The notes below the pieces were generated by a model. The model was not told where the DNA came from and ran no database searches. It was given only the letters and a program-made list of their open reading frames with translations. A program made the translations under genes and the position numbers. DNA of 64,000 nucleotides. It comes from Erythrobacter sp. GTDB taxonomy: Bacteria; Pseudomonadota; Alphaproteobacteria; Sphingomonadales; Sphingomonadaceae. The DNA is taken from positions 209,687-273,686 of the forward strand of contig DAICXZ010000006.1 of assembly GCA_027311945.1 (NCBI GenBank). Reading direction: 5' to 3'. Shown here in pieces: positions 1 through 8,210 of the stretch. Position 1 is the first letter of the stretch, and every line of letters begins with the position of its first letter.

Positions 1-1252
1 CCAAGGGTTCGGTGCCCGACTTGCGGATGACGAGCCGACCCTTGCCGAACAACTCGCGTTCGGCCTCGGCAATCACTGCCTGCACGCTATCGGCGGCAAG
101 CGGATCGCCGCCATCATAGCGCACGTTCTTGAGCAGCTGCGGCACCGGATCGAACAGGTGGAGTAGCTCGCTCGCGGGCTTGCCGCTCTGTACCAGCGCT
201 GCCAGCACTTGCAGCGCGGCCACGGTGCCATCTCCGGTGGTGGCGTGATCAAGCAGGATCATATGGCCCGACTGTTCGCCGCCCACGTTGTAGCCGCCCG
301 CCTTCATCGCTTCGAGCACATAGCGGTCACCCACCTTGGCGCGCACCAGCGACAGACCGCGCGCATCAAGGAAGCGTTCGAGCCCGAGGTTGCTCATTAC
401 CGTGGCGACCACGCCGCCGCCCTTGAGCTGGCCCTGTTCGGCAAGCCGCGATCCGATCAGCGCCATGATCTGGTCGCCATCGACTGCCTCGCCCTTTTCG
501 TCGATCACGATCAGCCGGTCAGCATCGCCATCGAGCGCAATGCCGAGATCGGCGCCATCTTCGACCACCTTGGCCTTTACCGCATCGAGCGAGGTCGAGC
601 CGACGCCGTCGTTGATGTTGAGGCCGTTGGGCGAAACGCCCATGGCGATCACCTTTGCACCCAGCTCCCAGATCGCGGTGGGGGCGACCTGATAGGCCGC
701 GCCATGTGCGCAATCGACCACGATCTTCAGCCCGTCGAGCCGTACGTTGCTCGGCAGCGATTGCTTCACGGCGTGGATATAGCGACCGCGCGCATCCTCG
801 ATTCGGCGTGCTCGGCCGATCTCGGCACCCTCGGCCAGGGTCTGGTCCTGGCCCATAAGTTTCTCGATCTGCGCTTCGTCCTCGTCGGATAGCTTGAAGC
901 CGTCGGGACCGAACAGCTTGATGCCGTTGTCACCGAACGGATTGTGACTGGCCGAGATCATCACACCGAGGTCGGCACGCATCTCGCGCGCGAGCAGGGC
1001 CACGGCGGGGGTGGGTAGCGGGCCGGTCATGATGACGTCCATTCCCACGCTGGTGAAACCCGCCACCAGCGCGTTCTCCATCATGTAGCCCGAAAGGCGC
1101 GTGTCCTTGCCGATGACTACCCGGTGGCGGTGATCTCCGCGCAGGAAGTGCTGCCCTGCCGCCATGCCTACCTTCATCGCGAGCGACGCGGTCAACTTGT
1201 TGCCGTTGGCGCGGCCGCGAATGCCGTCGGTTCCGAAGTAGGTGCGTCCCAT
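1..1252 (-). CDS. glmM: Phosphoglucosamine mutase GlmM (C-terminus cut by window edge)
   Basis: Converts glucosamine-6-phosphate to glucosamine-1-phosphate for UDP-GlcNAc, peptidoglycan and LPS synthesis in the cytoplasm. The frame starts at the ATG at 1252 with [16 protein letters not shown], the family N-terminus. The phosphoserine loop ISASHNPF lies at about 934-963 and puts the catalytic Ser at residue 102, the same number as in E. coli GlmM. Near the left edge the frame reads [12 protein letters not shown], the C-terminal phosphate-binding motif. About 417 codons are visible of a usual 445, so only the last 25-30 residues are missing. The gene is divergent from sodB with 163 bp between start codons. 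Confidence 0.96.
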   Translation of the reverse strand, partial: MGRTYFGTDGIRGRANGNKLTASLAMKVGMAAGQHFLRGDHRHRVVIGKDTRLSGYMMENALVAGFTSVGMDVIMTGPLPTPAVALLAREMRADLGVMISASHNPFGDNGIKLFGPDGFKLSDEDEAQIEKLMGQDQTLAEGAEIGRARRIEDARGRYIHAVKQSLPSNVRLDGLKIVVDCAHGAAYQVAPTAIWELGAKVIAMGVSPNGLNINDGVGSTSLDAVKAKVVEDGADLGIALDGDADRLIVIDEKGEAVDGDQIMALIGSRLAEQGQLKGGGVVATVMSNLGLERFLDARGLSLVRAKVGDRYVLEAMKAGGYNVGGEQSGHMILLDHATTGDGTVAALQVLAALVQSGKPASELLHLFDPVPQLLKNVRYDGGDPLAADSVQAVIAEAERELFGKGRLVIRKSGTEPL

Positions 1253-1340
1253 TGTTTCCCCTGAACTTGCCGAAATGCGCGTGGTTAGCCTGCTTTGCCG
1301 CTTGAAATCGGGCTTGTCACGCCCGAGATGGATCATTGTC

Positions 1341-1352
1341 TTGCATATGCAA
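1341..1352. promoter_or_regulatory. Perfect 12-bp palindrome in the glmM-sodB divergent region
   Basis: TTGCATATGCAA is a perfect dyad 64 bp upstream of the sodB start and 89 bp from glmM. A TTGTCA / CATTGT pair lies just to its left and could be a promoter read toward sodB. The position would suit an operator, but no regulator can be named and a 12-bp palindrome can occur by chance. Confidence 0.25.
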
Positions 1353-1415
1353 CCCGGCGGCGGTTCACGCGTTGGGAAATCATTCACGACCCCGAGAGAC
1401 AGGAAGGACCATACA

Positions 1416-2027
1416 ATGGCATTCACCCTTATCGACCTGCCCTACGACAGCGAAGCGCTCGCCCCCGCGATCACCGCTGAGACGCTGGGCTACCACCACG
1501 GCAAGCATCACAAGGCCTATATCGACAAGACCAACGCCGCGATCGAAGGTGGCGAGCTTGATGGCAAGCCGCTTGAAGATGTGATCGTGGCCGCGCGCGG
1601 TTCGAACCAGGGCCTGTTCAACAATGCGGCGCAGAGCTGGAACCACGGCTTCTACTGGCATTCTCTCGCCCCCTCGACCAGCGGCCCCTCGGGCGATCTG
1701 GCCAGCAAGATCGACGAAGCTTTCGGTTCGCTCGACGAGCTGAAGACCAAGCTGAAGGATCGTGGTGCCGGTCACTTCGCCAGCGGGTGGGTCTGGCTGG
1801 CCGAGAAGGATGGAAAGCTCTCGATCGAAGAAACCCACGATGGCGACACGCTGGCCGACAGCGGCTACAACCCGCTGCTGACGATCGATGTGTGGGAGCA
1901 CGCCTACTACCTCGATCATCAGAACGCCCGCCCGAGCTATCTCTCGGCGGTGGTCGACGGTCACCTGAACTGGGATTTTGCGGCCGATAACCTCGCTCGC
2001 GGTTCGGCCTGGGCCTATCCGGCCTGA
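1416..2027 (+). CDS. sodB: Superoxide dismutase, Fe/Mn family (probably Fe)
   Basis: Dismutates superoxide to hydrogen peroxide and oxygen. The ATG at 1416 is chosen over earlier in-frame codons because an AGGAAGGA ribosome site lies 7-15 nt upstream and the product (203 aa) then starts [11 protein letters not shown] like typical SodB. Metal ligands are in place: His27 in [11 protein letters not shown], the second His in WNHGFYW, and the Asp and His of [12 protein letters not shown]. The [13 protein letters not shown] context is more typical of iron than manganese enzymes, but metal choice cannot be settled by eye. No signal peptide is seen, so the protein should be cytoplasmic. A terminator follows 25 nt after the stop. 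Confidence 0.96.
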   Translation: MAFTLIDLPYDSEALAPAITAETLGYHHGKHHKAYIDKTNAAIEGGELDGKPLEDVIVAARGSNQGLFNNAAQSWNHGFYWHSLAPSTSGPSGDLASKIDEAFGSLDELKTKLKDRGAGHFASGWVWLAEKDGKLSIEETHDGDTLADSGYNPLLTIDVWEHAYYLDHQNARPSYLSAVVDGHLNWDFAADNLARGSAWAYPA

Positions 2028-2051
2028 TCTGACTGACCAGTAAAGTTCGCG

Positions 2052-2088
2052 AAGACCCGCTCTGGCATCAGGCCACTGCGGGTCTTTT
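2052..2088 (+). terminator. Intrinsic terminator of sodB
   Basis: AAGACCCGC (2052-2060) pairs with GCGGGTCTT (2078-2086) around a 17-nt loop and is followed by a short T tract (2085-2088). It separates sodB from the convergent permease gene. The T tract exists only on the + strand. Confidence 0.8.
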
Positions 2089-2099
2089 CGTATCTGCGC

Positions 2100-3263
2100 T
2101 CAGTCTTCGTTTTGGAGATCGAGCACGTTGGCGGCGAACAAGGGTTCGCCGAACAGGAAGCCGATGAAGTTGGGCCGCCCGAGGTGGTCGATCAGCGCGG
2201 TCAGCGTCAGCAGGATCGGCACCGACAGCAGTGCGCCTGCCACGCCCCAGATCCACCCGAAGTAGGTCAGCGCGAGCAGGATCAGCACCGGGTTCATCGT
2301 AAAGCGCGCGCCCAGTACGGCTGGCGTCACGATATTGGCTTCGACAGTGTGCAACCCGAGATAGGCCGCCGCCGGAATGAGCCCGACGAGCAGGTGGTCC
2401 GCCGAACCGATGCCGAACAGCGAGAGCAGCCCGATCATCATCAAAGGGCCGACATAGGGCACGAAATTGAGCAGCGCGGCAAGGCCGCCCCACATCATCG
2501 GCGCGTCAAGACCCATGATCCAGGCGCCCAGCGTTACCACGATGCCGACACAGGTGTTGATGAGGCCGACGGTGAGAATATAGGCCGCCACCCGATCCTG
2601 CACCTCGCGCATGGCGCGTGCGGCCTTGAGGCTCGCTCCCACCTGCTGACGGTCAAGCAGCAGACGGCGGCGCAGGCGAATGCGCGCCTCGATCATGAAG
2701 AACGCCATCATGAAGGTGAGCAGCACCTCCAGCAGTACGGTAGGTGTGGCAAAGGCCAGCTGCTCGAGGAAGCTTGGCGTTGCGAGCACCACCTCGCGCA
2801 CTTCCTCGCCCTCGTCAAACCCGCCGAGCTGCTGATTGAGGTCGGTCACCCAGCTGAATGCCATGCGGAGTTCGGCAAAGTGTTTTTGCACCTGCGCAAT
2901 CATGGCGGGCACATCATCGAACAGCGTCGCCGCCGGCTGCAGCACAACCGTGAGCGCCAGAGCCAGCACACCGAGAAAGACTAGTAACGCCAGCAGCGAG
3001 GCGAGGAAATTGGGCACGCCCCAGCTGGACAGCTTGTCTGCCAAGGGGGAGAGTATGATCGTCAGGATTACGGCCGAAACCAGCGGCAGAAACACCACCG
3101 AGCCGATTGACAGCACAAAGGGCAGGGCGAAGAACAGCCCCACGGCCATCAGGAACACCAGCGCCGAAATGAGGCGCAGTTCCTGGGCCGCAAAGCTCAG
3201 TTGCTGGCCGGGCAAGGGCTGGGGATCTGTTTCAGCCGTGCGGCCCGCTGGCTCGTCGCTCAC
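2100..3263 (-). CDS. AI-2E family (PerM-type) membrane permease
   Basis: Polytopic inner-membrane protein of the AI-2E/PerM family. Members have about eight membrane segments and are linked to export or uptake of small molecules and ions; the substrate here is unknown. Hydrophobic stretches include LRLISALVFLMAVGLFFALPF near the N-terminus, several in the middle, and the family pair GGLAALLNFVPYVGPLMMIG and NPVLILLALTYFGWIWGVAGALL near the C-terminus. The GTG at 3263 is preferred (387 aa): the frame is open further upstream, but that part would overlap ecfG and reads as non-conserved arginine-rich sequence. The start lies 10 nt after the ecfG stop, so the gene may be transcribed with nepR-ecfG. 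Confidence 0.85.
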   Translation of the reverse strand: MSDEPAGRTAETDPQPLPGQQLSFAAQELRLISALVFLMAVGLFFALPFVLSIGSVVFLPLVSAVILTIILSPLADKLSSWGVPNFLASLLALLVFLGVLALALTVVLQPAATLFDDVPAMIAQVQKHFAELRMAFSWVTDLNQQLGGFDEGEEVREVVLATPSFLEQLAFATPTVLLEVLLTFMMAFFMIEARIRLRRRLLLDRQQVGASLKAARAMREVQDRVAAYILTVGLINTCVGIVVTLGAWIMGLDAPMMWGGLAALLNFVPYVGPLMMIGLLSLFGIGSADHLLVGLIPAAAYLGLHTVEANIVTPAVLGARFTMNPVLILLALTYFGWIWGVAGALLSVPILLTLTALIDHLGRPNFIGFLFGEPLFAANVLDLQNED

Positions 3264-3273
3264 CCGCCGCTCG

Positions 3274-3909
3274 TCATCGCGTCGGTTCCGCCACGCCCAG
3301 CCCGGCGGCGACCTTCCCGAGTTCATCGAGGATGGCGCTGTGGGCGGACGGGTCGTCGGTCGACCGGTCAGGAATGTCGCCGCTTTCGAGCATCGCCGTA
3401 AGCGCGGACCGGGCACGGCCCACGCGGCTCTTGATCGTGCCCACGGCGCAGCCGCAAATCTCTGCTGCCTCTTCGTAGGAGAAGCCGCCCGCGCCAACCA
3501 GCAGGAGGGCCTCGCGCCGTTCGGCAGGCAGCGTGAGCAAGGCGCGGTGCATGTCCGAAAGGTGCATCGGCTCTTCCTGATCGGCCGGAGCGGTCAGTGT
3601 GCGTTCGGCCACGCCTTCATCATATTCGCCGCGGAAGCGATTGCGCCGCATGTCGGTGAGATAAGCGTTGCGCAGGATTACGAAGGTCCACGCGCGCATG
3701 GAGGTGCCGGGCTCGAATCGCTCTTGCGCCGCCCAGGCTTTCATCAAGGCTTCCTGCACGAGGTCGTCGGCCATGTCGGGCCTGCCGCACAAACCGCGGG
3801 CAAAGGCGCGCAGGTGCGGGATCACTTCGGTCAGTTCGCGTTTGAAATCGCTGCGATCAGCTTCGCTACGCTCGCGACGGCGCGGCGTTTCTTTGACAGA
3901 GGCGCTCAT
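3274..3909 (-). CDS. ecfG: General stress response sigma factor EcfG (ECF15 type)
   Basis: An ECF sigma factor of 211 aa that directs RNA polymerase to GGAAC/CGTT promoters under general stress. Region 2 reads ARGLCGRPDMADDLVQEALMKAW through TSMRAWTFVILRNAYLTDMRR. Region 4 reads LLTLPAERREALLLVGAGGF, then SYEEAAEICGCAVGTIKSRVGRARSAL. The start codon overlaps the upstream nepR stop as ATGA, a coupling arrangement typical of sphingomonad GSR loci. Known circuit: NepR holds EcfG inactive until phosphorylated PhyR titrates NepR. A consensus EcfG promoter precedes nepR, so the operon should be autoregulated. The tail after region 4 is unusually long (about 40 aa) and acidic. Confidence 0.93.
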   Translation of the reverse strand: MSASVKETPRRRERSEADRSDFKRELTEVIPHLRAFARGLCGRPDMADDLVQEALMKAWAAQERFEPGTSMRAWTFVILRNAYLTDMRRNRFRGEYDEGVAERTLTAPADQEEPMHLSDMHRALLTLPAERREALLLVGAGGFSYEEAAEICGCAVGTIKSRVGRARSALTAMLESGDIPDRSTDDPSAHSAILDELGKVAAGLGVAEPTR

Positions 3910-4076
3910 TTGTGCGCGCTGCTTTCTCCTTGTGCGCCACCGTCGAGTTTCGCCAGAAGGTCACGAAAGGTATCGGGCAGGGGTTCATCCACGACGGAGT
4001 CATAGAGTTGTTTGAGCCCATTGGCCCATTCTGGTTCATCCATCGTTTTATCCTTGCCGGGCTGGCCTTTCTTCAT
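3906..4076 (-). CDS. nepR: Anti-sigma factor NepR
   Basis: Short anti-sigma factor (56 aa) that binds EcfG and is released by phospho-PhyR. The core EWANGLKQLYDSVVDEPLPD followed by TFRDLLAKLD is the NepR signature: two helices around a conserved LPD. The ATG at 4076 is used; a second ATG at 4043 (MDEPEW) is possible and would leave 45 residues. The longer open frame beyond 4076 crosses the promoter region and is not coding. It overlaps ecfG by 4 nt. The leader from the predicted EcfG promoter is about 60 nt. Confidence 0.92.
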   Translation of the reverse strand: MKKGQPGKDKTMDEPEWANGLKQLYDSVVDEPLPDTFRDLLAKLDGGAQGESSAHK

Positions 4077-4143
4077 CGCTGTTCGCACTTTTCCATGAGT
4101 ATGTATGGGCCCATTGCTGATGGGCAAATGAATTGGCTTTGTT

Positions 4144-4168
4144 GGAACGAAACGGCCCCCGTCTGGTT
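4144..4168 (+). promoter_or_regulatory. EcfG-like promoter toward the sensor kinase
   Basis: On the plus strand GGAAC (4144-4148), then 16 nt, then GGTT (4165-4168), one base off the CGTT consensus. The two elements interlock with the minus-strand promoter: each -35 overlaps the other's -10 by 3 bases. Predicted start near 4176 gives a leader of about 118 nt before the kinase GTG at 4294. Confidence 0.6.
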
Positions 4169-4170
4169 CC
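4146..4170 (-). promoter_or_regulatory. EcfG-type promoter driving nepR-ecfG
   Basis: On the minus strand GGAAC (4170-4166) is followed by exactly 16 nt and CGTT (4149-4146), the full consensus for alphaproteobacterial EcfG promoters. Predicted transcription start is near 4138, giving a leader of about 60 nt before nepR. This implies positive autoregulation. It overlaps the opposing promoter at 4144-4168. Confidence 0.85.
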
Positions 4171-4293
4171 CCGAAATGAACATAGACAAAAATCGACCGG
4201 TGATTTTGCCACGAGGGCCAATCCGGATATGGGCAGTTGCAGGATGTCGCAAGTGGTAATTGTGGCCGCATCCGGGGCAAAAAAGGGCGTTTG

Positions 4294-6021
4294 GTGAGTC
4301 ATCAGCAGCAGGGTAGACGCAAGGGTGCGAAGCGGTGGCTGGTCCAGTTCCCGCGCGCCCTGCCGCTCGGCATTTTTCTGCTGATCACCGCTATTGCCCT
4401 GCTCAGTGCTGTTGCCATCGAGCGCGGCGAGGCCCAGCGTTCCGCGACACAGCTCAGCGCGCGCACTGACGCGATCGCCTCTGCGCTGGAGCGACGCGCC
4501 AATGCTTCGGGCGCCTACCTGCGCGCCGGAGCCGCCCTGCTTTCGACCCTCGGCGACGTTCCCGAAGCGGAGTTCCGCCGCTTCGTGTCGGAACTGCGGC
4601 TCGATTCCGACTTCCGCGGCAACGACGGGATCGGCTGGGCTACAGTGGTCCGTCCGGGCGAGGAAGAAGCGTTCAACGCCTTGATGGAGCGTGACTATGG
4701 CTCGCCGCATCCGCTCTACCCGCGGCCAGATGGCAGCCAGCCCTTCGCCGTTCCCGTTACTTACCTTCATCCGCAAAACGAACGGGCGCTCCGCGCGCTC
4801 GGCTTCGACATGTATTCGGAACCCATACGCCGTTCGGCCATGATCGAGGCTGCCGTCTCGGCCACCCCGACAGCGAGCGACGCGGTCGTCCTCCAACAGG
4901 ACGGTGCCGCCGATGCACCGGGCTTTCTGATTTACATGCCCGTCTATGCTCCAGCGCCGGGCGGACGGGCACTCAAGGGCTATATTTACAGCCCCTTTAG
5001 CGCCGAACAGTTCCTCCATGCGGCACTTGAGCTGGAAGAGGCGGGGCAGTTCGGCGTCCAGCTGTTCGATGGCGGCCGGGCCAACCCCGGCACGCTGCTG
5101 GCGAGCACGATCGAGCAAGAGGCACCCGATGCCCATCTCAGCCGCCGCGAGGTGACCATTGCCAACAACACCTGGCTGCTGGTGGTGAGCCGCAGCGGGG
5201 AAGGGCTGCTATCCGGCCTTGCCTTGGCAACGCTGATCTTCGGCCTGCTGGTGGCGAGTTTGCTGGCCGTGGTGGTGCGCCTGCTCACCCAGCAGGCAGA
5301 GGAGGATGAGGCGACCCTGGCATGGTATGGCGAGCAGGCGTCAATCCGTAATTCGCTCACGCGCGAGTTGAACCATCGGGTCAAGAACACGCTCGCCAAT
5401 GTGCTTTCCATCATCTCGCTCACCCGCCGCCGCAGCGAGGATCTCGACAGCTTCGCCGATTCGCTCACCGGGCGTATCCGCGCGCTGTCGGCCACGCATG
5501 ACCTGCTTACCCAGTCTGACTGGGGATCTACCCCGGTTGGTGCGGTGATCGAGGCTGAGTTGCTGCCCTATGCCACCAGCGGCGATCACACACTGATTAT
5601 CGAAGGTGAGGCCGTGAACCTCGCACCGAACGAGGCCTTGTCGCTCGGGCTCGCCGTGCACGAACTGGCCACCAATGCCGCCAAATATGGCGCGTTGAGC
5701 GTGCCCGACGGCAACCTGCGGGTAACATGGGAGCTGGCGAGCCCAGAACTGGTGCGGATCGAGTGGCTGGAACGCGGCGGGCCTCCGGTGAAGCAGGATC
5801 GTGGGCGCGGCTTTGGCACCGATCTGATCCAGCGCATCGTCGCCCATGAATTGAGCAATCCGGTCGAACTGTCTTTCGAGCCCGAAGGCGTACGCTGTGT
5901 GCTGTGCGTGCCGATCCGGCGGCCGCGCGAGTTTGCGCTGCGCGCGGGGGTGTCGAAGAGCAAGCGCTGGCGCGGGCGCAAGGGGCGCATCGCGTCGCAG
6001 GTCGAAGCGCAGGGGCAGTAG
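4294..6021 (+). CDS. CHASE-domain HWE sensor histidine kinase of the general stress response (PhyK/PhyP-like)
   Basis: Predicted membrane sensor (575 aa) that sets the phosphorylation state of PhyR. Order: short cytoplasmic N-terminus, membrane helix at about residues 17-42, periplasmic CHASE-like domain (about 45-300), second helix at about 308-335, then kinase domain. The H-box ELNHRVKNTLANVLS carries His361. The N-box HELATNAAKYGALS and the WLE motif in IEWLERGG define the HWE/HisKA_2 family. GTG at 4294 is preferred because AAGGG lies 6 nt upstream; a TTG at 4291 is the alternative. Placement next to nepR-ecfG matches phyP/phyK loci, where the protein may act as kinase, phosphatase or both; the sequence cannot separate these. 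The C-terminal 40 residues are basic. Confidence 0.88.
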   Translation: MSHQQQGRRKGAKRWLVQFPRALPLGIFLLITAIALLSAVAIERGEAQRSATQLSARTDAIASALERRANASGAYLRAGAALLSTLGDVPEAEFRRFVSELRLDSDFRGNDGIGWATVVRPGEEEAFNALMERDYGSPHPLYPRPDGSQPFAVPVTYLHPQNERALRALGFDMYSEPIRRSAMIEAAVSATPTASDAVVLQQDGAADAPGFLIYMPVYAPAPGGRALKGYIYSPFSAEQFLHAALELEEAGQFGVQLFDGGRANPGTLLASTIEQEAPDAHLSRREVTIANNTWLLVVSRSGEGLLSGLALATLIFGLLVASLLAVVVRLLTQQAEEDEATLAWYGEQASIRNSLTRELNHRVKNTLANVLSIISLTRRRSEDLDSFADSLTGRIRALSATHDLLTQSDWGSTPVGAVIEAELLPYATSGDHTLIIEGEAVNLAPNEALSLGLAVHELATNAAKYGALSVPDGNLRVTWELASPELVRIEWLERGGPPVKQDRGRGFGTDLIQRIVAHELSNPVELSFEPEGVRCVLCVPIRRPREFALRAGVSKSKRWRGRKGRIASQVEAQGQ

Positions 6022-6056
6022 GCGCGCCTCTGCTGGCTCTCGTTTGCGATGGACCT

Positions 6057-6078
6057 GCTGTATACAAGCATATATAGC
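6057..6078. promoter_or_regulatory. ModE-type operator upstream of modA
   Basis: GCTGTATA (6057-6064), six bases, then TATATAGC (6071-6078): an inverted repeat with one mismatch, ending 9 bp before the modA ATG. Its TATA-rich halves resemble Mo-boxes bound by molybdate-loaded ModE. The position would block transcription or translation initiation of modABC when molybdate is plentiful. A short ModE-like regulator is encoded at 44215-44589. Confidence 0.55.
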
Positions 6079-6087
6079 GCTCACTGC

Positions 6088-6861
6088 ATGCGCAGTTTTC
6101 GGTCAATTTTCTCACTTTTCCTGGTGCTGGGCAGCTTGCTTCTGGCCGCTTGCCAGCCTGACCGCGAGGCAAGAGATGGGCCGGTAGTGCTGGCAGCGGC
6201 GAGCATGCAGGAAGCGCTGGAGGAGGCCGCCGATGACTGGGCCGCCACAGGCCATGCGCGACCGCTTCTGTCCTTCGCGTCGAGCGCGGTCGTGGCCCGT
6301 CAGGCGGCTGAAGGCGCGCCTGCCGATCTGGTCGTGACTGCCGATGAGCAGTGGATGAACTGGATGGAGCAACAGCGCTTGCTGCGGCCCGATACGCGGC
6401 GCACCATTGCGGGCAACACGCTTGTGCTGGTGGCACCGGATACGCCGAGTGAGGGCAGGTCTGATACCCGTGCGGCATTGGACGGGTTTTCCGGCCACCT
6501 TGCCATCGCTGAGCCCGAGACGGTGCCAGCGGGGCGTTACGCCATGGCGGCGCTCACGCGGATGGGTCTGGCGGAGGATCTGGCCGACCGGCTCGTTCCG
6601 GCTGAAAACGTGCGCGCCGCGCTGGCTTTGGTCGAGCGGGGCGAGGTTGAGCTGGGTATTGTCTATGCCACTGATGCACTGGCTTCGGACAAGGTGGCGG
6701 TGCTGGCGGAGGTCGATCCCGAGCTGCACGCGCCGATCCGCTATCCACTGGCGGTTCTGGCCGGATCGCCCCATCCCGAGGCCGCGGAGTTTGCTGCCTA
6801 CCTCGCATCCCCCGCAGGTCAGGCAATCCTTGCCCGTCACGGCTTTTCCGCAAGCCGATGA
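6088..6861 (+). CDS. modA: Molybdate ABC transporter, substrate-binding lipoprotein ModA
   Basis: Periplasmic binding protein (257 aa) for molybdate or tungstate. The ATG at 6088 gives a lipoprotein signal, MRSFRSIFSLFLVLG then LLLAAC, so the mature protein is anchored by the lipid-modified Cys. Family motifs: VVLAAASMQEALEEAA at the N-lobe, DLVVTADEQWMNWM, GNTLVLVAP, and ELGIVYATDALA in the second lobe. An earlier in-frame ATG at 6049 would put the operator inside the coding region and add residues ahead of the signal. It overlaps modB by 4 nt (ATGA), so modABC form one operon. The next gene cluster encodes a molybdenum enzyme, a likely consumer. Confidence 0.93.
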   Translation: MRSFRSIFSLFLVLGSLLLAACQPDREARDGPVVLAAASMQEALEEAADDWAATGHARPLLSFASSAVVARQAAEGAPADLVVTADEQWMNWMEQQRLLRPDTRRTIAGNTLVLVAPDTPSEGRSDTRAALDGFSGHLAIAEPETVPAGRYAMAALTRMGLAEDLADRLVPAENVRAALALVERGEVELGIVYATDALASDKVAVLAEVDPELHAPIRYPLAVLAGSPHPEAAEFAAYLASPAGQAILARHGFSASR

Positions 6862-7559
6862 GCGGCTGGTTGTCGGCAGCCGAATGGGCGGTGATCGCCC
6901 TGTCGCTGAAGGTGAGCATCGTGGCGGTTCTGGCGAGCTTGCCGGCGGCCTATGCGCTGGCCTGGCTGATCGCGCGCCGACGGTTTCCGGGGCGGATGTT
7001 GCTCGATGCTGCGGTGCACCTGCCGCTGGTGCTGCCCCCGGTGGTGACCGGCTGGCTGCTGCTGCTTGCCTTCGGACGCAACGGGCCGATTGGCCGCTGG
7101 CTTGAACAGATCTTTGGCGTGACGCTGGTGTTCACTTGGCTTGGTGCGGCGCTGGCGGCGGCGGTGATGGCGCTGCCGCTGATGGTTCGGGCGATGCGGC
7201 TATCGATCGAGGCGGTGGACCGCAAGCTTGTCGAGGCCGCACGAACGCTCGGCGCTTCGCCTTTGCGCGCCTTTGCCACGATCACCTTGCCGCTTAGCCT
7301 GCCGGGTATCGCAGCAGGCGCGATGCTGGGGTTCGCGCGTTCGCTGGGCGAGTTCGGTGCCACCATCACCTTTGCCGCCAACATAGAGGGGCAGACCCGC
7401 ACCTTGCCGCTGGCGATCTACACCGGGTTGCAGGTCCCCGGCAGCGAGGGTGCGGTGGCGCGGCTGGCGATTATGGCTATCGTTCTGTCGCTGGGCGCGC
7501 TGATGGTGTCGGAGTGGCTGGTGCGCCGCTCGGGCGGGAGCCGTGCTCATGTCCTTTGA
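6858..7559 (+). CDS. modB: Molybdate ABC transporter permease ModB
   Basis: Inner-membrane permease (233 aa) with about five hydrophobic segments. The ABC-permease coupling loop EAARTLGASPLRAFATITLPL and the following GARSLGEFGATITFAANIEGQ-like region (reading GFARSLGEFGATITFAAN) are diagnostic for ModB. LPLVLPPVVTGWLLLLAFG is the typical second segment. It starts inside the modA stop (ATGA) and its last 11 nt overlap the modC start. Confidence 0.95.
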   Translation: MSGWLSAAEWAVIALSLKVSIVAVLASLPAAYALAWLIARRRFPGRMLLDAAVHLPLVLPPVVTGWLLLLAFGRNGPIGRWLEQIFGVTLVFTWLGAALAAAVMALPLMVRAMRLSIEAVDRKLVEAARTLGASPLRAFATITLPLSLPGIAAGAMLGFARSLGEFGATITFAANIEGQTRTLPLAIYTGLQVPGSEGAVARLAIMAIVLSLGALMVSEWLVRRSGGSRAHVL

Positions 7560-8172
7560 GGTACGGCTGAGCCTGCAACTGGGCGAGGCCGAGGTCGCCG
7601 CCGACTTCTCGTCCGACGCTCGGCTGACCGCGTTGGTCGGCCCCTCAGGCGCGGGCAAGACCAGCGTGCTCAACGCTATCGCGGGGTTGCTTCGTCCCGT
7701 CGAGGGGCGGGTGGTGGCGGCTGGCCAGGTGTTGTTCGATAGCACACAGGCTATCGACCTCGCGCCCGAAGCGCGCCGGGCAGGCTATGTCTTTCAGGAT
7801 GGACGGCTGTTCCCGCACATGAGCGTGCGCGCCAATCTCGCCTATGGCGAGCGGCTGGCGCCAACAACCGAACGCTGGATCACGCGCGACGAGGTGTCAG
7901 GCCTGCTCGACATTGGCGACCTGCTCGACCGGCGAACCGCGAACCTCTCGGGGGGCGAGGTCCGCCGCGTTGCGATTGCGCGCGCGCTGCTGGCGGCCCC
8001 GCGCTTCCTGCTGCTTGACGAACCGACCGCCTCGCTCGACGCCGCCCGCGCCGAGGCGCTGCTCGGCCTGATCGAGCGCATTCGCGATGCGATGAATGTG
8101 CCGATCCTACTCGTCAGCCACAGCCGCGCCGAGGTGGAGCGGCTGGCAGGGCAAGTCGTCGAAATGGCCTGA
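7549..8172 (+). CDS. modC: Molybdate ABC transporter ATPase ModC, lacking the MOP domain
   Basis: ATP-binding subunit (207 aa). Walker A GPSGAGKTS, Q-loop YVFQDGRLFPHMSV, signature LSGGEVRRVAIARALL, Walker B FLLLDEPTASLD and the switch His in LLVSHSRAEV are all present, so the ATPase looks active. Typical ModC proteins are about 350 aa and end in a molybdate-binding MOP domain; this one stops right after the ABC domain. The ATG at 7549 is used because a GGGAG lies upstream; a GTG at 7543 is in frame. Loss of the MOP domain removes direct trans-inhibition by molybdate, leaving control to transcription. Confidence 0.92.
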   Translation: MSFEVRLSLQLGEAEVAADFSSDARLTALVGPSGAGKTSVLNAIAGLLRPVEGRVVAAGQVLFDSTQAIDLAPEARRAGYVFQDGRLFPHMSVRANLAYGERLAPTTERWITRDEVSGLLDIGDLLDRRTANLSGGEVRRVAIARALLAAPRFLLLDEPTASLDAARAEALLGLIERIRDAMNVPILLVSHSRAEVERLAGQVVEMA

Positions 8173-8175
8173 ACG

Positions 8176-8204
8176 GTGCCCCTCCCGCTTGGGGAGAGGC
8201 ACCG
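8176..8204. repeat. Palindromic intergenic hairpin between modC and iorB
   Basis: GGTGCC-CTCCC pairs with GGGAG-GGCACC around a short loop (11 pairs, one mismatch). No T tract follows on either strand within 10 nt. It fills the 38-bp gap between convergent genes and resembles the CTCCC/GGGAG palindromes at 47008-47125. It probably acts as a mixed repeat and transcript-end hairpin. Confidence 0.6.
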
Positions 8205-8210
8205 CTTCAA

